A stretch of 64,000 nucleotides of DNA from Lachnospiraceae bacterium (GTDB taxonomy: Bacteria > Bacillota > Clostridia > Lachnospirales > Lachnospiraceae): positions 1-64,000 of the forward strand of contig JAFVAL010000056.1 in NCBI GenBank assembly GCA_017480565.1. The letters run 5' to 3'. Made by a program: the position numbers and the translations under genes. Positions 44,701-53,390 of the stretch are shown here, in pieces (position 1 is the stretch's first letter; each line of letters starts with the position of its first letter). The notes beneath the pieces are model-generated. The model worked only from the letters and a program-made list of their open reading frames with translations, had not been told where the DNA came from and searched no databases.

Positions 44701-44843
44701 TCTGCTTCCGAATAAACTTTGGAAGCCTTCACCTTGCTGCCTGCGCTGATGCTGCCGGCTGCCTGTGCGACACTGGGAAGCAAACCCAGAATCAAAGCCA
44801 ACGTAACAACCAGTGAAAGCAGGCGCCTGAACTTGTTACTCAT
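41745..44843 (-). CDS. Secreted caspase-like (clan CD) peptidase candidate with repeat domains
   Basis: 1,032 residues with a clear signal peptide (RRLLSLVVTLALILGLLPSV, then AQAA). Residues about 150-420 look like a caspase/gingipain-type domain: a hydrophobic strand ending ALVIMDSHGTTDY (catalytic His candidate near 243) and GSLVYMGICLGMATDG (Cys candidate near 320). Residues about 490-590 hold InlB-type beta repeats (DGWTFAGWATGTV). Two copies of a ~150-residue domain start at about 596 (YELVTSAPSTWAGNYVITYG) and 863 (YQLVTSAPSDWSGSYVITYG), with a third beta repeat between. There is no sortase motif, so it is probably released or held by its repeats. Peptidase function is inferred from the His/Cys layout only. 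Confidence 0.7.
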   Translation of the reverse strand: MSNKFRRLLSLVVTLALILGLLPSVAQAAGSISAGSKVKASKVYSEAENTLLDNDVFAKISEVTAGSGTAQIQGGVSQMTEADYIAILPEVVSAIKSSDTYVEGSLQQNGNFLVWQTTTGIPCCYDPRMEAELHNTSNQISQAELMSIEADAEALFADLRSTASVNSHTPSSVEIGLIQPYYESSSSYADSSFKNYSPYYKSMWQSLYAATGGSSSYRYTMTNATIDNIAKTIQNCALVIMDSHGTTDYSGSNGDYTSKANCSYLCLTTNTGITSTDTAAKTGTYGTYYDCLKGSGYAYVSGQCIANHMTSNAPGSLVYMGICLGMATDGMYKGLRAKGVEAVYGYSQSVSFTGEKQYMQSILGYIKDGDTLADALSKTKSSLGSWDPAYSSYSLSQAKSNKVAFPIVVSSEDTYPGHGNVDAVQTVYSTWQLFGGSSTPSYTVSATSNNTSYGTVSVSGNTITASPKTGYYVSGYQVTSGSATVTQSGNTFTVTPASDCTVQIIFAAKQTVKVTYVANGATYTTATVYAGDSVTVPTAATAVDGWTFAGWATGTVAETTSKPTYYAPGATYTPSANTTLYAVYTKTEGGSGANVYELVTSAPSTWAGNYVITYGTSSSSMYVMKGLSGSTKYESTSAGGAVALASTGITLSGSQLSDVSDAYIFNVASSSGKYAIKNASTGTYLASKSSYLYSYTSLSSSYCLWNLAMNGSAVSASNSASSTYPYLSFSSSKYFMINRTASSSIYFWKQAAAGTTYYATSPSTTTVPDDPTPTEPETTFTVSFTVPSGVSAVASKTCTEGSSITLPTAGAPSGYTFLGWVAADVNNATAMPSQILTGSYTPTGNITLKALYAYTTSTGVTGYQLVTSAPSDWSGSYVITYGNTASSLYALKGLSGNVKYESTSAGGATAYASTGMTLSGNTLTNVSPAYVFTISSYSGKYSIKNAQTGTYLASRSSYLYSYTTLSSSYCKWSFAMNGTAVKATNTASSRYPYLSFSSSKYFMINSSASAGIYFWKQTSAAGGTTYYTTIID

Positions 44844-44902
44844 GTTCTCCTCTCCTTATCGTAGATGATTTCACATGACCGTTTCTGTCACGAGATAGTT
44901 TT

Positions 44903-44930
44903 ATTTTACTCCGATTTTTTCAAATGTCTA
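44903..44930 (-). promoter_or_regulatory. Promoter candidate of the caspase-like protein gene
   Basis: -35 TAGACA (44925-44930), 16-base spacer and -10 TAAAAT (44903-44908), 60 bases before the start codon. Just upstream, two direct copies of TTTATTCGGT (near 44988 and 45009) flank a TATATGCGTATA core and could bind a regulator. Confidence 0.4.
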
Positions 44931-45034
44931 GAGGGAAAATGCATAAATATTCCGAGTTGGTTTTATTTTATTAGGTGAATTCCTTTGTTTATTCGGTATA
45001 TGCGTATATTTATTCGGTCTCGCGAGATGATGCA

Positions 45035-45072
45035 AGAAGTCCCGGGAACATGAGCTCCCGGGACTTCTTTTC
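45035..45072. terminator. Terminator downstream of the PHP-domain surface protein
   Basis: AGAAGTCCCGGGA (45035-45047) and TCCCGGGACTTCT (45056-45068) form a perfect 13-bp stem 20 bases past the stop at 45091. The U-tract is better on the plus strand (CTTCTTTTC), but the position fits the minus-strand gene. Confidence 0.7.
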
Positions 45073-45090
45073 TGCTATTATACTATGCAA

Positions 45091-48000
45091 TTATCTTGCT
45101 GCTTTCTTGCGCTTTCTCTCCGTTACAAAGTATGCTGCACAAGCAGTGCCGGAGATTGCCATCAGGCTCAGCCACAAACCAAGGTTTGCGTCATCCCCCG
45201 TTTTCACCGTTTTGCCAGTCTTAGAGGTAGAACTCGTCGTTGTCGCCCAGGCAACAAGAAGCGGTGATGTTCCCTTTACAGTGAAGGTCAACTTGCTGCC
45301 GCTTGTCGTGACGTTCGGCTGCTCCGTATCGCCAGCCTTAAATCCATTGACATCCTCTGCAAACAAATGCACGACAGCAAACTTCGATTTCGCGGTTGAT
45401 CCCTTCGGACGGGTCATGCTGACTTCCACACCCTTCTCCGGGAACATTTCCGCAGGAAGAGGAAGCCACTTACTTCCGTCATTGTATTCAACGCTCATCT
45501 CATAAAGCTCATGCCCAGCGCTCTTGCCAAGTTTCTTCTCCGCAAGCTTCAGCATGGCCGCTTCCATGTCATCCACAGATTTATATTGCTCTTTGAGCGC
45601 TTCCGGAACCTCAGGATTCTCGGTTAAAACAATTCTCAGTCGGAACCAGTGTGCATAAAGCGTTGCACTCTCAGAAAGTGTGTCGCCTTCCTTCACTTCG
45701 TTACCGCCACTCTTCGCATCATACCAGCCGCCAAAGATATATCCATCTCTGTCTGCCGGCGTCGGTAACTCAGTCACCTTACCATCCTCGCCAAGCGTTA
45801 CCGTCGCAGGGTCTACTGTGCTTCCATTTGCATCCAGTGTCAGCACAACATCCTCGGTCGTAGGCTCCTCCGGCGTAGGCTCTTCCGGCGTTGGCTCCTC
45901 TTCGATGGTGCAAATGATGTCTGCACGGTCGCGGATACGAATTCTTGCGAAATAATCGGTCTCCGGCCATGTGTCGTCATAAGAACTTAGACCGGTCGCA
46001 GTGATCTTCGCGCCAACTTCACAGTTTTCAACTTCCTTACCGGTTGTGATATAGCCATCGATGAAGACACGGGCAATATTGCCTTCCTCATCTTTGACCA
46101 TGATCGTCTGAATCAGGCCGTTGGCCTCCTCCACGCTCTCCACGGTACCGTTTAATGTCACCAGGGAACCAAGCTTATCCAGGTCATTGATCTGCTTTGC
46201 TGTTACTTCCGTCGGATCAACAGAACCACTGCCAATGACTTCGATGGATTCCACCTGCAGTTCAGGTTCGCCCTGATAGAAGTCCGTGTAGCCTTCCACA
46301 TGCACCTTGTCACCGATCTTAAACTCGCCAGAAACAGGGAAGCAGCAGATGCCACCGGTTTCATCCTGCACGTAAATGCAGTCGAAGAATGCGGTGTCTT
46401 TGTCGTACCCGGAAGCATTCGAGGTCACAATGCCCTCGATCGCATATTCAAAGCCTTCTTCCTTCTGATTGCGAACGGTATCAATCGGTGTGATCGGCAG
46501 ATCGCCCTCCGTCTCCCTCACAGAAAGAACCAAATCCTTCGTGTAAGTATGCTCCTTACCTTCAATCTCAACCACTGCAGTTACGGTAATGGTTTGACGC
46601 TTTGCAGTGTCAGGTGTGTAAGCAAATCCAACCTCTACGGTACCATTTGCAGGAATGGTATATCCCTTCGTATCCGTTCCAACAACCGTGCTGCCGTCAA
46701 TGGTATAGACCAAAGACTTCACCGTTGCTGCCTCAGTTTGATTGTTGTAAAGCGTCGTCTTTAAGGTAGTCGGCTGATTTACAAGAACCGTCTCATCCTC
46801 ACTTGTGAAATCCTGGATACCAGCAGACACGCCACTGCCAACCCAAACAGGAGAAGTCACTGCAAGGTCTCCATCCTTTTGTGTCACGCGGATGAAGTAA
46901 TAGGTATCGTCCGGTGCAAGCTCCGCAGAGAGTGCGCCTTCTGCAAGTTCTGCGGCATCGTCCCACGTATAAACAACTTTTCCGCCGTCGGCAACCACTT
47001 CTACTTTCGTGGCGGAATCGGTTGCATCCGGATCGTAGAGGGTTACCTCGATCGCAAGCTTCTCAGGCTTTTCATCCCCGAAGATCGTACCCATCTGCTC
47101 GCCATTGACCGTGTAGGTAATCTGCAGATTTTTATCCTCCGTTGCATAAAGTCTCAGTGCGCGAATCGCATCATAGATGCCCTGCTCGGAGAAATTATCT
47201 GTCAAGATAACATCACGTGCATCGTTGGCATTGCCCCAACGTCCTTTGTGGTTGTCCTGGTTATTGGTCGGTGCCACATGCCAGCCCTTATCCAGTGCAA
47301 CGATATACTGCTCGTAGCTCGGATAATATCCGCCAGCACCGATCTGTCCTTCACCGTTTCCAACCTCGACAAGGAACATATGGTCATCTGTCTCTTCATC
47401 CCAATACGAGAAATCCGTAAATGTACCGAATGTGCTTCCCGGATGGTTGAACTGGTTGAGCGAATCGCCCTTGTTGATCGTCTCATAATAGAGCTTCATG
47501 CCCGCATCGCCAGTCTTGTTGTTCAAGTCCGCGTTGTTGCGGGATACCAGGCCGTCACTATCAAATGTGTTGATATGGCCCGGGCCGCCGGACCAAGTCA
47601 TCTCAAAGCCCGCAATCGCAAGCAGATCTGAATGCTTACTGTTAAAATCTGCAACCGTGCTCTTATATTTCTCCCAAAGCGCACGGCTTGCATCCGTCAT
47701 CAAGCTCTTGTCATTGACCGCATCCGCAGGGTTTGCCGCTGATGTCGTATCGAAATAATTGGAGTGATCCGTAAATGCGACAAACTGTACATTTGCGCTC
47801 TCCGGCAATGCCGCAATATAGTCAAGCGCAGTCTCTAACGTACCGGAGCCATCCGAGTAGGTTGTATGAGAATGCAGCTGGCCAAAGTACAGCTGATATT
47901 CCGAATTACCCACAATAAAGCTCCAGGACTTCTCTGCAGAAACCCCATCCTCACGTGTTACCGTAATCTTCACCGTCACACGTCCATCTGCGATGTCTTC

Positions 48001-51000
48001 CGTCGGAAGGTAGGTTAAAACACCATTTTCAAATACCGGCGTTGCCTCCAGCTCTCGCTCACCGATCAAAAGCGTCATCGTAAATGTTGGATTCTCGCCT
48101 ACATTGCCGACCTTTGCAGAGATCGCAGGCCGCTTATCCTCGCCGGTCTGCGCATTCGGTGCCGGTGTCAGTTCATCAAAGAACGGCTCGTCGATGATCT
48201 TCACAACTTTCTCACCTGTATAGGTGATATCGTAGCTGTTGGTGACAGTCACCGTAATCGTGAAGGATTCCATTCCCTCAGCGACATCAATATCCTTCGC
48301 AGGAATCGTGAAGTTGTACGCTTTGCCATCCTCCGAAGCCGTGTACTCTGTCACGGTTTTGGTCTGATCGCCCGCAGTAAATGTAATTGCGATATTGCCA
48401 ACTTTTTCAGCTAAGTCATCCAGGGTAAATGCAACCGCATAGTCCTGCTCGACATAACGAGAATCTTCACAATCGAAGTTCACGCTTGGATCCTGAACCG
48501 TGTTTTTATAAACCTTTGTTCCATCGACGACTTCGTAGAAGTTGAACTGATAGATCCTAACATCATTCTTTGTATTAAATGTCCAGCCTGAGAACACGCT
48601 GGAGAAGTATTCAATACAAACAGGAGTGCCGCCATACTGCGCATCTTTGTTGTAAATGATATAGCTGTCACCGTTCTTCGTCAGGAACCATTTTGCATTT
48701 TCCGGCGCAGCGCCTGCTTCATTTGGCTCTACAAAGAAAAGTTCCTCGTCATTGTTCGTTGCAAGATACTTGCCATCGACCTCAAAGGTGTAGTAGCGGC
48801 CCATCGAGTCAACCTTGAAATAGTAAGCGCCATTTCCGGCTTTTGCTTTGTCACCCTCAATGGTCGTCGGGATCGCATCGCATGCATAGTTGGCTTCTTT
48901 GTATAAGCCAATGGAAGCCTCTGCCGCAACATTGTAGGCAACATAAGACTTGCCCGGTTCAAGAACTTTGTCCCATTCACCATCATCGATTGCGTCAATC
49001 GCCTTATCTTTATCGACCAGATAGAACTGCAGCGCAAACTCAGTTTCTGTAAATCGGTTGTTGGTCGGGCTTGTGAAATAGCCTGAGAACACTTCCGTTC
49101 CATTGCGAACGTAAGCCTCCACGTAAGCCGGTCCATTTGCTCCCGAGACTGTCGGGCTGTTCATGTAGAAACAATCCGGTGTCTTAGCAGGTGTTAACGT
49201 CCATGTATTATCCGGATACTTTGCTGCATCTACGCTCAATTCCGCATAGTTGCCACTCGGCCAGACTGTGATACTTCTCGTCTCATCAAATGCATTCTTG
49301 AAACTATATGTCCCATCCGCATTCTTCGTAACTGTCCAGACCCAGTCTTTCAGGAATTCCGTTACCTTGCCGTTTTCCACAGTAGCGGAATCCGCCTTCA
49401 GATACCAGTCTCCGTTCGGCTTGGAGCTGACGGCCGTCATGTGGCTCTGGCTGTAGATGACCACATCGGATCCATCGAGCTGATCCAGACTAGTTACAAG
49501 ATCACCCTTGTCTATGGGTTCTGTAGGTTCTTCTTCAGAAGCTTCAACTAAATAAAACTGGAATCCATATGCAGCTTCTGTCAGCTTATCTGCGGAAGTG
49601 GAATATCCGCACGTATAAAGAGCTGTAACTCCATCAACCTTTTTAGAATAAATTTCCAGATAACAGTTGCCGTAATTCGTGGTTAGATCATCACTAGAAA
49701 TGTAATAGCTGCTGTTATCTTTGTTGCATTCTGATAACTGATAGGAGGAAGAAGTTGCATCATTATAGGCAGGATTATTGGTGATTTCAACATAAGTCCC
49801 GCTCAGCCACATAGAGATTTTCTTGTCTCCTTGGCTAAAGGAATACACAGACTTTCCTGTTTCATCCGTCTGCACACCAACCGTCCAGACCACTGTCTCT
49901 GCCGGGTCAATCGCTTTCTCGCCCTCAATGGTGACATCTTCTGCGGACAAATACCAGTCTCTGGTAGTCGTAGACCCAATTGCCTTTTTATTTTCGGAAT
50001 TATAGATTACAACGGTTGCTCCGTCGGTAAGCTGAGAAAGATCTTTCACCAATCCGGTCTGTGTCTCTTCCTCGCTCTTTACAGTAATCTCATCTGCTAC
50101 TGTATTGCGAAGCTGCAAAGTTGTTTTAAAAATGCCAACTGCGCCTGTAAAATCAAGAGAATCACCAACTGCAAGGGAATTGGATCCTAGCACAGCTTTG
50201 TAGATCTGAATCTTGGCCCCATCATGATCCATTACGGTAATATTTGACCCAGATACCTCGGTTACCTCAAGATCTTTCATGCTGACATAAGTGCATACAT
50301 CCGCTGTCGTTAATCTTCCAATGCTCGTGTCTTTCGCTGTCAAAGAAATCTTGTCAGCTGCTTCCGTAACAAGTTCTGCCGTTGCTCCAGATAACTCAGG
50401 AAGGTCATTGTATGTAGCCCGCTTTCCGTTTCCAATCACGGTATCTCCAAGAGAAATGTTGTTCGGAGCGGTATTAAAGTAGAGGCAGATTCCTCCGGTC
50501 GCATCCTGAATATAGATATTCTTTCCGTCAACTAAGGTAACAACACCTTTTACCGTGAACTCCGTGCCATTTGCGCCTGCGAGCGCTTCCGCGATGGTAC
50601 TAATCGTAGTTCCAGGCTCTTCCGGTTCTGTCGGCTCTTCTGGTGTCGTCTGTGCATTTTCTCCATAGAAGTCAAACTTATACGCAGCATTATTCGATTT
50701 CACACCATAGGTCGTAAAACCATTGTAATACTCCAACGCCTGCTTTGTGCCATTGTATACCGCATTCGCATTGATGATATACCATGTCCCATCCGTCTGC
50801 TGCTCCAGCGTCCACTTGGAATAGTCGCCCTGCGCATCTGCAAAAGAAAGGCTGTTGCCGGTTGCGCCAGATGTCAGATACTTTCCATTTGCTGCAAACG
50901 TATAGACACCATCGCTTACTGTAACATCCAGATAAGCCATCGTATCTGTCTTGGTGATTGTGTCATCTGTGACTGTCACCGCTTCCCCGTTTAACTTTGA

Positions 51001-51207
51001 CCCATTTGCAGTCTCCGTTAAAGCAAGATTTCCTGCGGTGTACACAATCGCCACTTTATCTCCGTCGACCGGGGCAGTGCTATACTTCGACAAGGTAACT
51101 GTCGTCGTCTCGCCTTCCGCCTTCGCGACGCTTCCCGGCAAATTACTAAAAACCATCAAAATGGTCAAAAGCAATGCCAAGACCCTTCTTGAAAAGTGTT
51201 TCTTCAT
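45091..51207 (-). CDS. Giant cell-wall protein with PHP metallo-hydrolase and OB-fold domains
   Basis: 2,038 residues from the ATG at 51207, preceded by GGAGG; the longer in-frame reading is unsupported. A signal peptide covers residues 1-32. OB-fold-like modules occur near 209-300 (VKGVVTLVDGKNIYIQDATG) and 1575-1680 (DCIYVQDETGGICCF). Related repeated beta modules lie in between (VVIYNSENKKAIG, VVIYSQSHMTAVS). A PHP/CehA-like domain begins near 1105 with FGQLHSHTTYSDGSG and FVAFTDHSNYF, carrying metal-binding His/Asp residues. An InlB-type repeat lies near 1790, and the C-terminus is KTVKTGDDANLGLW, a hydrophobic span and RKRKK, a sortase-like signal. PHP domains of this sort are phosphoesterases or nucleases; the substrate is unknown. 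Confidence 0.82.
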   Translation of the reverse strand: MKKHFSRRVLALLLTILMVFSNLPGSVAKAEGETTTVTLSKYSTAPVDGDKVAIVYTAGNLALTETANGSKLNGEAVTVTDDTITKTDTMAYLDVTVSDGVYTFAANGKYLTSGATGNSLSFADAQGDYSKWTLEQQTDGTWYIINANAVYNGTKQALEYYNGFTTYGVKSNNAAYKFDFYGENAQTTPEEPTEPEEPGTTISTIAEALAGANGTEFTVKGVVTLVDGKNIYIQDATGGICLYFNTAPNNISLGDTVIGNGKRATYNDLPELSGATAELVTEAADKISLTAKDTSIGRLTTADVCTYVSMKDLEVTEVSGSNITVMDHDGAKIQIYKAVLGSNSLAVGDSLDFTGAVGIFKTTLQLRNTVADEITVKSEEETQTGLVKDLSQLTDGATVVIYNSENKKAIGSTTTRDWYLSAEDVTIEGEKAIDPAETVVWTVGVQTDETGKSVYSFSQGDKKISMWLSGTYVEITNNPAYNDATSSSYQLSECNKDNSSYYISSDDLTTNYGNCYLEIYSKKVDGVTALYTCGYSTSADKLTEAAYGFQFYLVEASEEEPTEPIDKGDLVTSLDQLDGSDVVIYSQSHMTAVSSKPNGDWYLKADSATVENGKVTEFLKDWVWTVTKNADGTYSFKNAFDETRSITVWPSGNYAELSVDAAKYPDNTWTLTPAKTPDCFYMNSPTVSGANGPAYVEAYVRNGTEVFSGYFTSPTNNRFTETEFALQFYLVDKDKAIDAIDDGEWDKVLEPGKSYVAYNVAAEASIGLYKEANYACDAIPTTIEGDKAKAGNGAYYFKVDSMGRYYTFEVDGKYLATNNDEELFFVEPNEAGAAPENAKWFLTKNGDSYIIYNKDAQYGGTPVCIEYFSSVFSGWTFNTKNDVRIYQFNFYEVVDGTKVYKNTVQDPSVNFDCEDSRYVEQDYAVAFTLDDLAEKVGNIAITFTAGDQTKTVTEYTASEDGKAYNFTIPAKDIDVAEGMESFTITVTVTNSYDITYTGEKVVKIIDEPFFDELTPAPNAQTGEDKRPAISAKVGNVGENPTFTMTLLIGERELEATPVFENGVLTYLPTEDIADGRVTVKITVTREDGVSAEKSWSFIVGNSEYQLYFGQLHSHTTYSDGSGTLETALDYIAALPESANVQFVAFTDHSNYFDTTSAANPADAVNDKSLMTDASRALWEKYKSTVADFNSKHSDLLAIAGFEMTWSGGPGHINTFDSDGLVSRNNADLNNKTGDAGMKLYYETINKGDSLNQFNHPGSTFGTFTDFSYWDEETDDHMFLVEVGNGEGQIGAGGYYPSYEQYIVALDKGWHVAPTNNQDNHKGRWGNANDARDVILTDNFSEQGIYDAIRALRLYATEDKNLQITYTVNGEQMGTIFGDEKPEKLAIEVTLYDPDATDSATKVEVVADGGKVVYTWDDAAELAEGALSAELAPDDTYYFIRVTQKDGDLAVTSPVWVGSGVSAGIQDFTSEDETVLVNQPTTLKTTLYNNQTEAATVKSLVYTIDGSTVVGTDTKGYTIPANGTVEVGFAYTPDTAKRQTITVTAVVEIEGKEHTYTKDLVLSVRETEGDLPITPIDTVRNQKEEGFEYAIEGIVTSNASGYDKDTAFFDCIYVQDETGGICCFPVSGEFKIGDKVHVEGYTDFYQGEPELQVESIEVIGSGSVDPTEVTAKQINDLDKLGSLVTLNGTVESVEEANGLIQTIMVKDEEGNIARVFIDGYITTGKEVENCEVGAKITATGLSSYDDTWPETDYFARIRIRDRADIICTIEEEPTPEEPTPEEPTTEDVVLTLDANGSTVDPATVTLGEDGKVTELPTPADRDGYIFGGWYDAKSGGNEVKEGDTLSESATLYAHWFRLRIVLTENPEVPEALKEQYKSVDDMEAAMLKLAEKKLGKSAGHELYEMSVEYNDGSKWLPLPAEMFPEKGVEVSMTRPKGSTAKSKFAVVHLFAEDVNGFKAGDTEQPNVTTSGSKLTFTVKGTSPLLVAWATTTSSTSKTGKTVKTGDDANLGLWLSLMAISGTACAAYFVTERKRKKAAR

Positions 51208-51265
51208 AAATTTTCCTCCGCTCGTTTTGTGCCAGAATGGCATAAATGCCTAGATAACATTATAC

Positions 51266-51298
51266 AAGAAGAACCCCGCTTTTGTCACGGGGTTCTTC
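51266..51298. terminator. Terminator downstream of the YgjV-GNAT gene
   Basis: GAAGAACCCCG (51268-51278) pairs perfectly with CGGGGTTCTTC (51288-51298). On the minus strand it is followed by TTGTATAATG, and that TATAAT (51259-51264) may itself be the -10 of the giant PHP protein gene downstream. Confidence 0.72.
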
Positions 51299-51359
51299 CA
51301 TAAAAATACAATTATTCCATTGCTGTATCTTCTATCACGGACATTTGCCCGCCATTCCT

Positions 51360-51965
51360 TTACAGTTTCTTCTCGTAATGATCTCCGACTTTCTCAAACC
51401 CAGTTTTCTCAAGATACGCCAAATGATTCTCCACCGGGCCGCGGTAGGTGAGCGTCTTCACTCCGGCTGCTTTTAGCTGATCCATCAAAAATCCGCCGAT
51501 CGAAAAGTCACGGTATTCCGGCAAAGAATAGTCAAGCAAGAGTTCCATCGCGTCGCCTTCTTCACGCCCCAGTGCAATGCCTGCCGGTGCATGATGGCAA
51601 GTCACAAGATAACTGCGATCGACTTCATTTAGATCATAAGAAATCCCCGGGAAGCACTTCTCGATGTCCTCTTTTTGCTTTGCAAGCAGATATTTCAGGT
51701 AAGCGTCCGCAGGATCTAACGAAACGAGCTCGTATTCGTTGCCGCTCTTACGCATTTTCCACAAAAAGCGCAGGTTGATAAGTACGAGGCACAGGTTCAT
51801 CACCGCAGTCGGATACGAGTGGATGATCAGTGCGTACGTCATGAAAATGAGGCTGCCGATGGTGTTGACCACACGCAGCTTGAAGACCGATGTCATCAAA
51901 AATGACACCAAAACAATGGCAGAGCCAAGGTAACCGAATAATTCAATCCAAGTTTGTGCAGACAT
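51360..51965 (-). CDS. YgjV-like membrane protein fused to an acetyltransferase-like domain
   Basis: 201 residues. Residues 1-72 are three hydrophobic helices of the YgjV type (ELFGYLGSAIVLVSFLMTSV). Residues about 78-201 resemble a small GNAT domain, with a signature-like SIGGFLMDQLKAAGVKTL and closing YLEKTGFEKVG. The function is not known. The two parts read as one frame with no likely internal start. It is followed by a terminator, so it is monocistronic. Confidence 0.7.
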   Translation of the reverse strand: MSAQTWIELFGYLGSAIVLVSFLMTSVFKLRVVNTIGSLIFMTYALIIHSYPTAVMNLCLVLINLRFLWKMRKSGNEYELVSLDPADAYLKYLLAKQKEDIEKCFPGISYDLNEVDRSYLVTCHHAPAGIALGREEGDAMELLLDYSLPEYRDFSIGGFLMDQLKAAGVKTLTYRGPVENHLAYLEKTGFEKVGDHYEKKL

Positions 51966-52072
51966 AGTTCTCCCTCCTTCTATGAAAATGAAATGTCACG
52001 AACCAGATTTCTTACTCCATTATACCACGCTTTGGGAAAATGGACACCTGAAGTTTGCATGTCTTCGCATTC

Positions 52073-52101
52073 TTGACAATGAAAACTTCTCTTGCTATCC
52101 T
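52073..52101 (+). promoter_or_regulatory. Sigma-A promoter of the YibE/F gene
   Basis: -35 TTGACA (52073-52078), 17-base spacer and -10 TATCCT (52096-52101), 58 bases before the ATG at 52159. Confidence 0.65.
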
Positions 52102-52158
52102 TGATATCAGCATGAGAAACTTCGAGAAGTATGGAAACATAACAAGGGAACACAAGGC

Positions 52159-53331
52159 ATGAAACAGCGGATGAATTTGAAAGATTGGTGGAAACGCGAA
52201 TGGGGCAGTGTTTTGCTGCTTTTTCTTGCTGCGCTTCTTTTCTTGTTTGTCCGCGGCCAGATCATCGAAGAACGTGATGACACTCTCCCGTCCGGCGATT
52301 ACGTAGAATATGAAAAGGGCACCATCACCGCCATTCTCTCTGACAGCACCGAGGCTGACGAGGCCTCTGACGGCGGCTTTCGCGGGGAACAGATGATGAC
52401 CGTCGACGTCAAAAGCGGTCAGTACAAGGGCGAGACGCTCCTGGTTTATAACTATGTTGGTCCGCTCTACGGCGTGCCATTAAAAGAAGGGGACGGTGTC
52501 TCGTTGATCATCTCCACCTATTCTGACGGGACGCACCGTGCCACGGTTTACGAGTACAACCGTATTCCGGCTTTGATCATCGTTGTTGCCTTATTCTTTC
52601 TTGCAACCGCCCTGGTGGGCGGCAAGACCGGTTTGCAATCTCTTGTCGGTCTTGCTTTTACGGTGGTCTGCCTGTTTATGCTTTTGTTGCCGCTGCTCTT
52701 AAAAGGCGCACCGACGCTGCCGACAACCTTCTTCATTTGCCTCTATATTGCGGTGGTCAGCTTTACGATTCTCGGTGGTCTCCACCGCAAGTCCATTTGT
52801 GCGATGTTGGGCACGGCTGCGGGCACCGCACTTGCCATGTGTTTTGGTCTCTTTGCGCAAATGATTGCGAAAGTCGACGGACTTCGCATCTCAGAGGTAG
52901 AGCCTCTGCTGCAGCTTAGGCAGAGCGGCACCCCGATCGGGCTTCGCGGGCTTTTGGTCGCGGGCATTATCGTTTCTACGCTTGGCGCGGTGATGGATGT
53001 CGCGATGAGCATTTCTTCCGCGCTGGAAGAAGTACATGCCGCCAATCCGAAGCTTGGTAAGAAAGCGCTCTTCTCCTCGGGCATGAACATCGGGAGAGAT
53101 ATGGTCGGCACCATGACCAACACCCTGATTCTTGCGTTCTTGGGGAGTGGCTTTACACTGATCCTATATCTGTATTCGTTGGGCTTGTCCCCGTATCAGT
53201 TCTACACGTCATCGTACCTGGCGCTGGAGCTCATCAGCAGTATCTCCGCCAGCATCGGCATGATTCTAGCCATTCCACTGACCGCACTCATTTCTGCGGT
53301 GATGTTAGAAAGAAGAGGTGGCAAGGCGTAA
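52159..53331 (+). CDS. YibE/F-family membrane protein
   Basis: 390 residues. One N-terminal helix (VLLLFLAALLFLFV) is followed by an extracytoplasmic beta domain (about 40-135) and then seven or so membrane helices of the YibE/F domain (LVGGKTGLQSLVGLAFTVVC, VSFTILGGLHRKS, GMNIGRDMVGTMTNTLILAF). The family is widespread in Firmicutes and Actinobacteria, but its molecular role is not established. Single gene between its own promoter and a terminator that overlaps its stop codon. Confidence 0.9.
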   Translation: MKQRMNLKDWWKREWGSVLLLFLAALLFLFVRGQIIEERDDTLPSGDYVEYEKGTITAILSDSTEADEASDGGFRGEQMMTVDVKSGQYKGETLLVYNYVGPLYGVPLKEGDGVSLIISTYSDGTHRATVYEYNRIPALIIVVALFFLATALVGGKTGLQSLVGLAFTVVCLFMLLLPLLLKGAPTLPTTFFICLYIAVVSFTILGGLHRKSICAMLGTAAGTALAMCFGLFAQMIAKVDGLRISEVEPLLQLRQSGTPIGLRGLLVAGIIVSTLGAVMDVAMSISSALEEVHAANPKLGKKALFSSGMNIGRDMVGTMTNTLILAFLGSGFTLILYLYSLGLSPYQFYTSSYLALELISSISASIGMILAIPLTALISAVMLERRGGKA

Positions 53332-53362
53332 CCGCAAATGGTCACGCCTCGCCACCTCTTTT
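53314..53362. terminator. Bidirectional terminator overlapping the YibE/F stop
   Basis: A stem of about 20 bp with a few mismatches (AGAGGTGGCAAGGCGT side 53314-53333, complementary side 53340-53359) is followed by TTTTC on the plus strand. The left arm lies inside the last codons of the gene. It also faces the convergent hypA. Confidence 0.85.
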
Positions 53363-53390
53363 CAATGGCTGAAAAATCTAACTTTTCGTC

